Source of the DNA: Thermoplasmatota archaeon
GTDB taxonomy: Archaea > Thermoplasmatota > E2 > DHVEG-1
Direction of reading: 5' to 3'
Assembly (NCBI GenBank): GCA_022866015.1
Contig: JALHTX010000179.1
Span: forward strand, 1 to 6,288
DNA length: 6,288 nt
Below are positions 5,328-6,288 of this stretch, in pieces (positions within the stretch are counted from its first letter, which is position 1; the number at the start of each line of letters is the position of its first letter). A program made the translations under genes and the position numbers. Below the pieces are notes generated by a model. The model had not been told where the DNA came from and searched no databases. It saw only the letters and a program-made list of their open reading frames with translations.

Positions 5328-6014
5328 ATGGCACTAACCTATTCACAATTAGTAACTCAAATTAGAAACTACACAGAAGTAGATAGCAATGGATTATCTG
5401 ATTCTACTCTTTCTGTAGTTGTACAAAATACAGAAAATAGAATTTATAGAGAATTAAATATTGACTCTTTTAGATTATATGCAAGTGCTGCAACGGTTGC
5501 AGGTACTACAACTATATCTGTACCAGCTGGACTTCGTAATATTAGATATGTTGAAATGATTACTCCGGTAACAAATGAAGCTTCTATTGTAGAACAAAAA
5601 GATAGTTCTTACATGTCAGAATTTAATAATTTACCTGGTAATTCTACTTATTATGCTAAACCAAGATACTATGCAAATTTTAATGAGACAACTTGGTTTG
5701 TAGCGCCAACTCCTAATACTACTTATGGAATTAATATTGCTTATTATTCACAAGGAACTTCTATAACAGCTGGAAATTCAGCAACTTCAACTACTTATAT
5801 ATCTACTTATGCCCAAGATTTACTTCTTTACGGTTCTTTAGTAGAAGCATATAAATACTTGAAAGGTCCTGATAATATGATACAAGTTTACGAACAATCA
5901 TATCAACAAGCGAGAGAATCTTTCGGTGTTGAACAAACAGGTAGAAGAAGAAGAGACGAATATGTTGATGGAGAACCACGAGTTGTGGTAGACTCTCCAC
6001 CACCAGGAAAATAA
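5328..6014 (+). CDS. Head-tail adaptor-like neck protein
   Basis: This 228-residue protein starts one base after the previous stop. Helical N-terminal segments include TYSQLVTQIRNYTE (4-17) and VVQNTENRIYRELNIDSFRL (31-50). A strand-rich middle follows, with TTISVPAGLRNIRYVEMITP, then YYAKPRYYANFNETTWFVAP and TYGINIAYYSQG. The C-terminal helical pair contains YAQDLLLYGSLVEAYKYLKG (161-180) and QVYEQSYQQARESFG. The last residues (205-228) are a basic GRRRR patch and a Pro-rich tail, probably disordered. The layout (N-terminal helices, 'N.E.RIYREL', strands, then 'LLLYG.L.EA..YLK') fits what I recall of adaptor proteins in short-tailed phages such as SU10. These form a ring between portal and nozzle. 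With the gp4-like gene just upstream, this phage would have two neck-ring candidates. Motif recall and position are the support; no search was done. Confidence 0.7.
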   Translation: MALTYSQLVTQIRNYTEVDSNGLSDSTLSVVVQNTENRIYRELNIDSFRLYASAATVAGTTTISVPAGLRNIRYVEMITPVTNEASIVEQKDSSYMSEFNNLPGNSTYYAKPRYYANFNETTWFVAPTPNTTYGINIAYYSQGTSITAGNSATSTTYISTYAQDLLLYGSLVEAYKYLKGPDNMIQVYEQSYQQARESFGVEQTGRRRRDEYVDGEPRVVVDSPPPGK

Positions 6015-6027
6015 TTAAGGAGTTAAT

Positions 6028-6288
6028 ATGGCAAATTTAGTACCAGACAGTTTTAAAAAAGAACTTTTTCAAGCAACACATAATTTCAATACTCCAGCAG
6101 GAAACAAATTAAATATGGATTTAGCGCGTGTTTTAGCCATGAAAGAAATAGTTGAACCATTGATTGATGGAAATTTTGAAGTTTTAAATGAAACTCGCGC
6201 AGGTTTGTCTTATTTTTCACCAAATGATGATATTGCTAAAGGTCAACTTTGTGCTTCTACATTAATTCAGATGAGTATCAAACCTCAT
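6028..6288 (+). CDS. Partial phage protein with a structural-protein-like N-terminus (3' end outside window)
   Basis: AAGGAG at 6017-6022 precedes the ATG by five bases, and the frame stays open for 87 codons to the right edge. Residues 1-26 (ANLVPDSFKKELFQATHNFN, then TPAGN) closely resemble the start of a common marine phage protein. In that family, as I recall it, the sequence continues 'TFK.ALYTSSATLG..TTAY'. Here it instead becomes KLNMDLARVLAMKEIVEPLI, then DGNFEVLNETRAGLSYFSPN and CASTLIQMSIKPH. This is a more charged, partly helical sequence with none of the expected Ser/Thr/Gly pattern. The other two + frames after about 6106 do not restore the expected sequence. It may be a different fused domain, a recombination product or an assembly join. 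Translation signals are good, so the N-terminal part is probably a real gene start; the identity of the rest is unknown. Confidence 0.6.
   Translation, partial: MANLVPDSFKKELFQATHNFNTPAGNKLNMDLARVLAMKEIVEPLIDGNFEVLNETRAGLSYFSPNDDIAKGQLCASTLIQMSIKPH

Noticed and set aside
5803..6003. Minus-strand frame of 66 codons near the right end
   Set aside because: Antisense to the C-terminal helices of the adaptor-like gene, with no gene context on that strand.

Overview
The window looks like part of the virion-structure module of a tailed double-stranded DNA phage, or of a prophage or metagenomic phage contig. All supported genes lie on the + strand. They are tightly packed, and almost every one has a clear Shine-Dalgarno sequence. 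Base composition is strongly AT-rich. The protein set (a scaffold-like tail end, a 'PP..LDAP..P.GF.HRWIR' protein, an 'AFGFRPLG' protein and a gpT-like major capsid protein) resembles what I recall from uncultured marine phages and phages of low-GC marine bacteria such as SAR11. The host is therefore an inference, not something the sequence proves.

Layout, left to right. Positions 1-1386 hold the C-terminal end of a probable scaffold/head-assembly protein, a conserved head-region protein of unknown role, and a probable head decoration or accessory protein. Positions 1401-2306 encode the major capsid protein, followed at once by a strong hairpin (2316-2346). Positions 2372-2795 hold two small genes that overlap by 74 bases in different frames. 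Positions 2796-2956 are the longest non-coding gap (161 bases) and contain a plausible sigma70-type promoter. Positions 2957-3813 encode two small Ala/Thr/Val/Ser-rich, probably beta-structured virion proteins, separated by a UUCG-capped hairpin. Positions 3822-6014 hold a P22 gp4-like head-completion protein, a protein with two divergent tandem repeats, and a second head-tail adaptor-like protein. From 6028 a further gene runs off the right edge.

Together the genes would build the capsid (scaffold, major capsid protein, decoration) and then the portal-proximal neck. A gp4-like connector and a second adaptor occur with no tail-tube, sheath or tape-measure gene in view. That fits a short-tailed (podovirus-like) particle, but the window is too short to be sure.

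I see no RNA gene, CRISPR array, insertion sequence, integrase or defence system. The most unusual points are the repeat protein with GC-rich patches at its module ends, the overlapping small pair after the capsid gene, the promoter-bearing gap, and the last gene, whose N-terminus looks like a familiar phage family while the rest does not.
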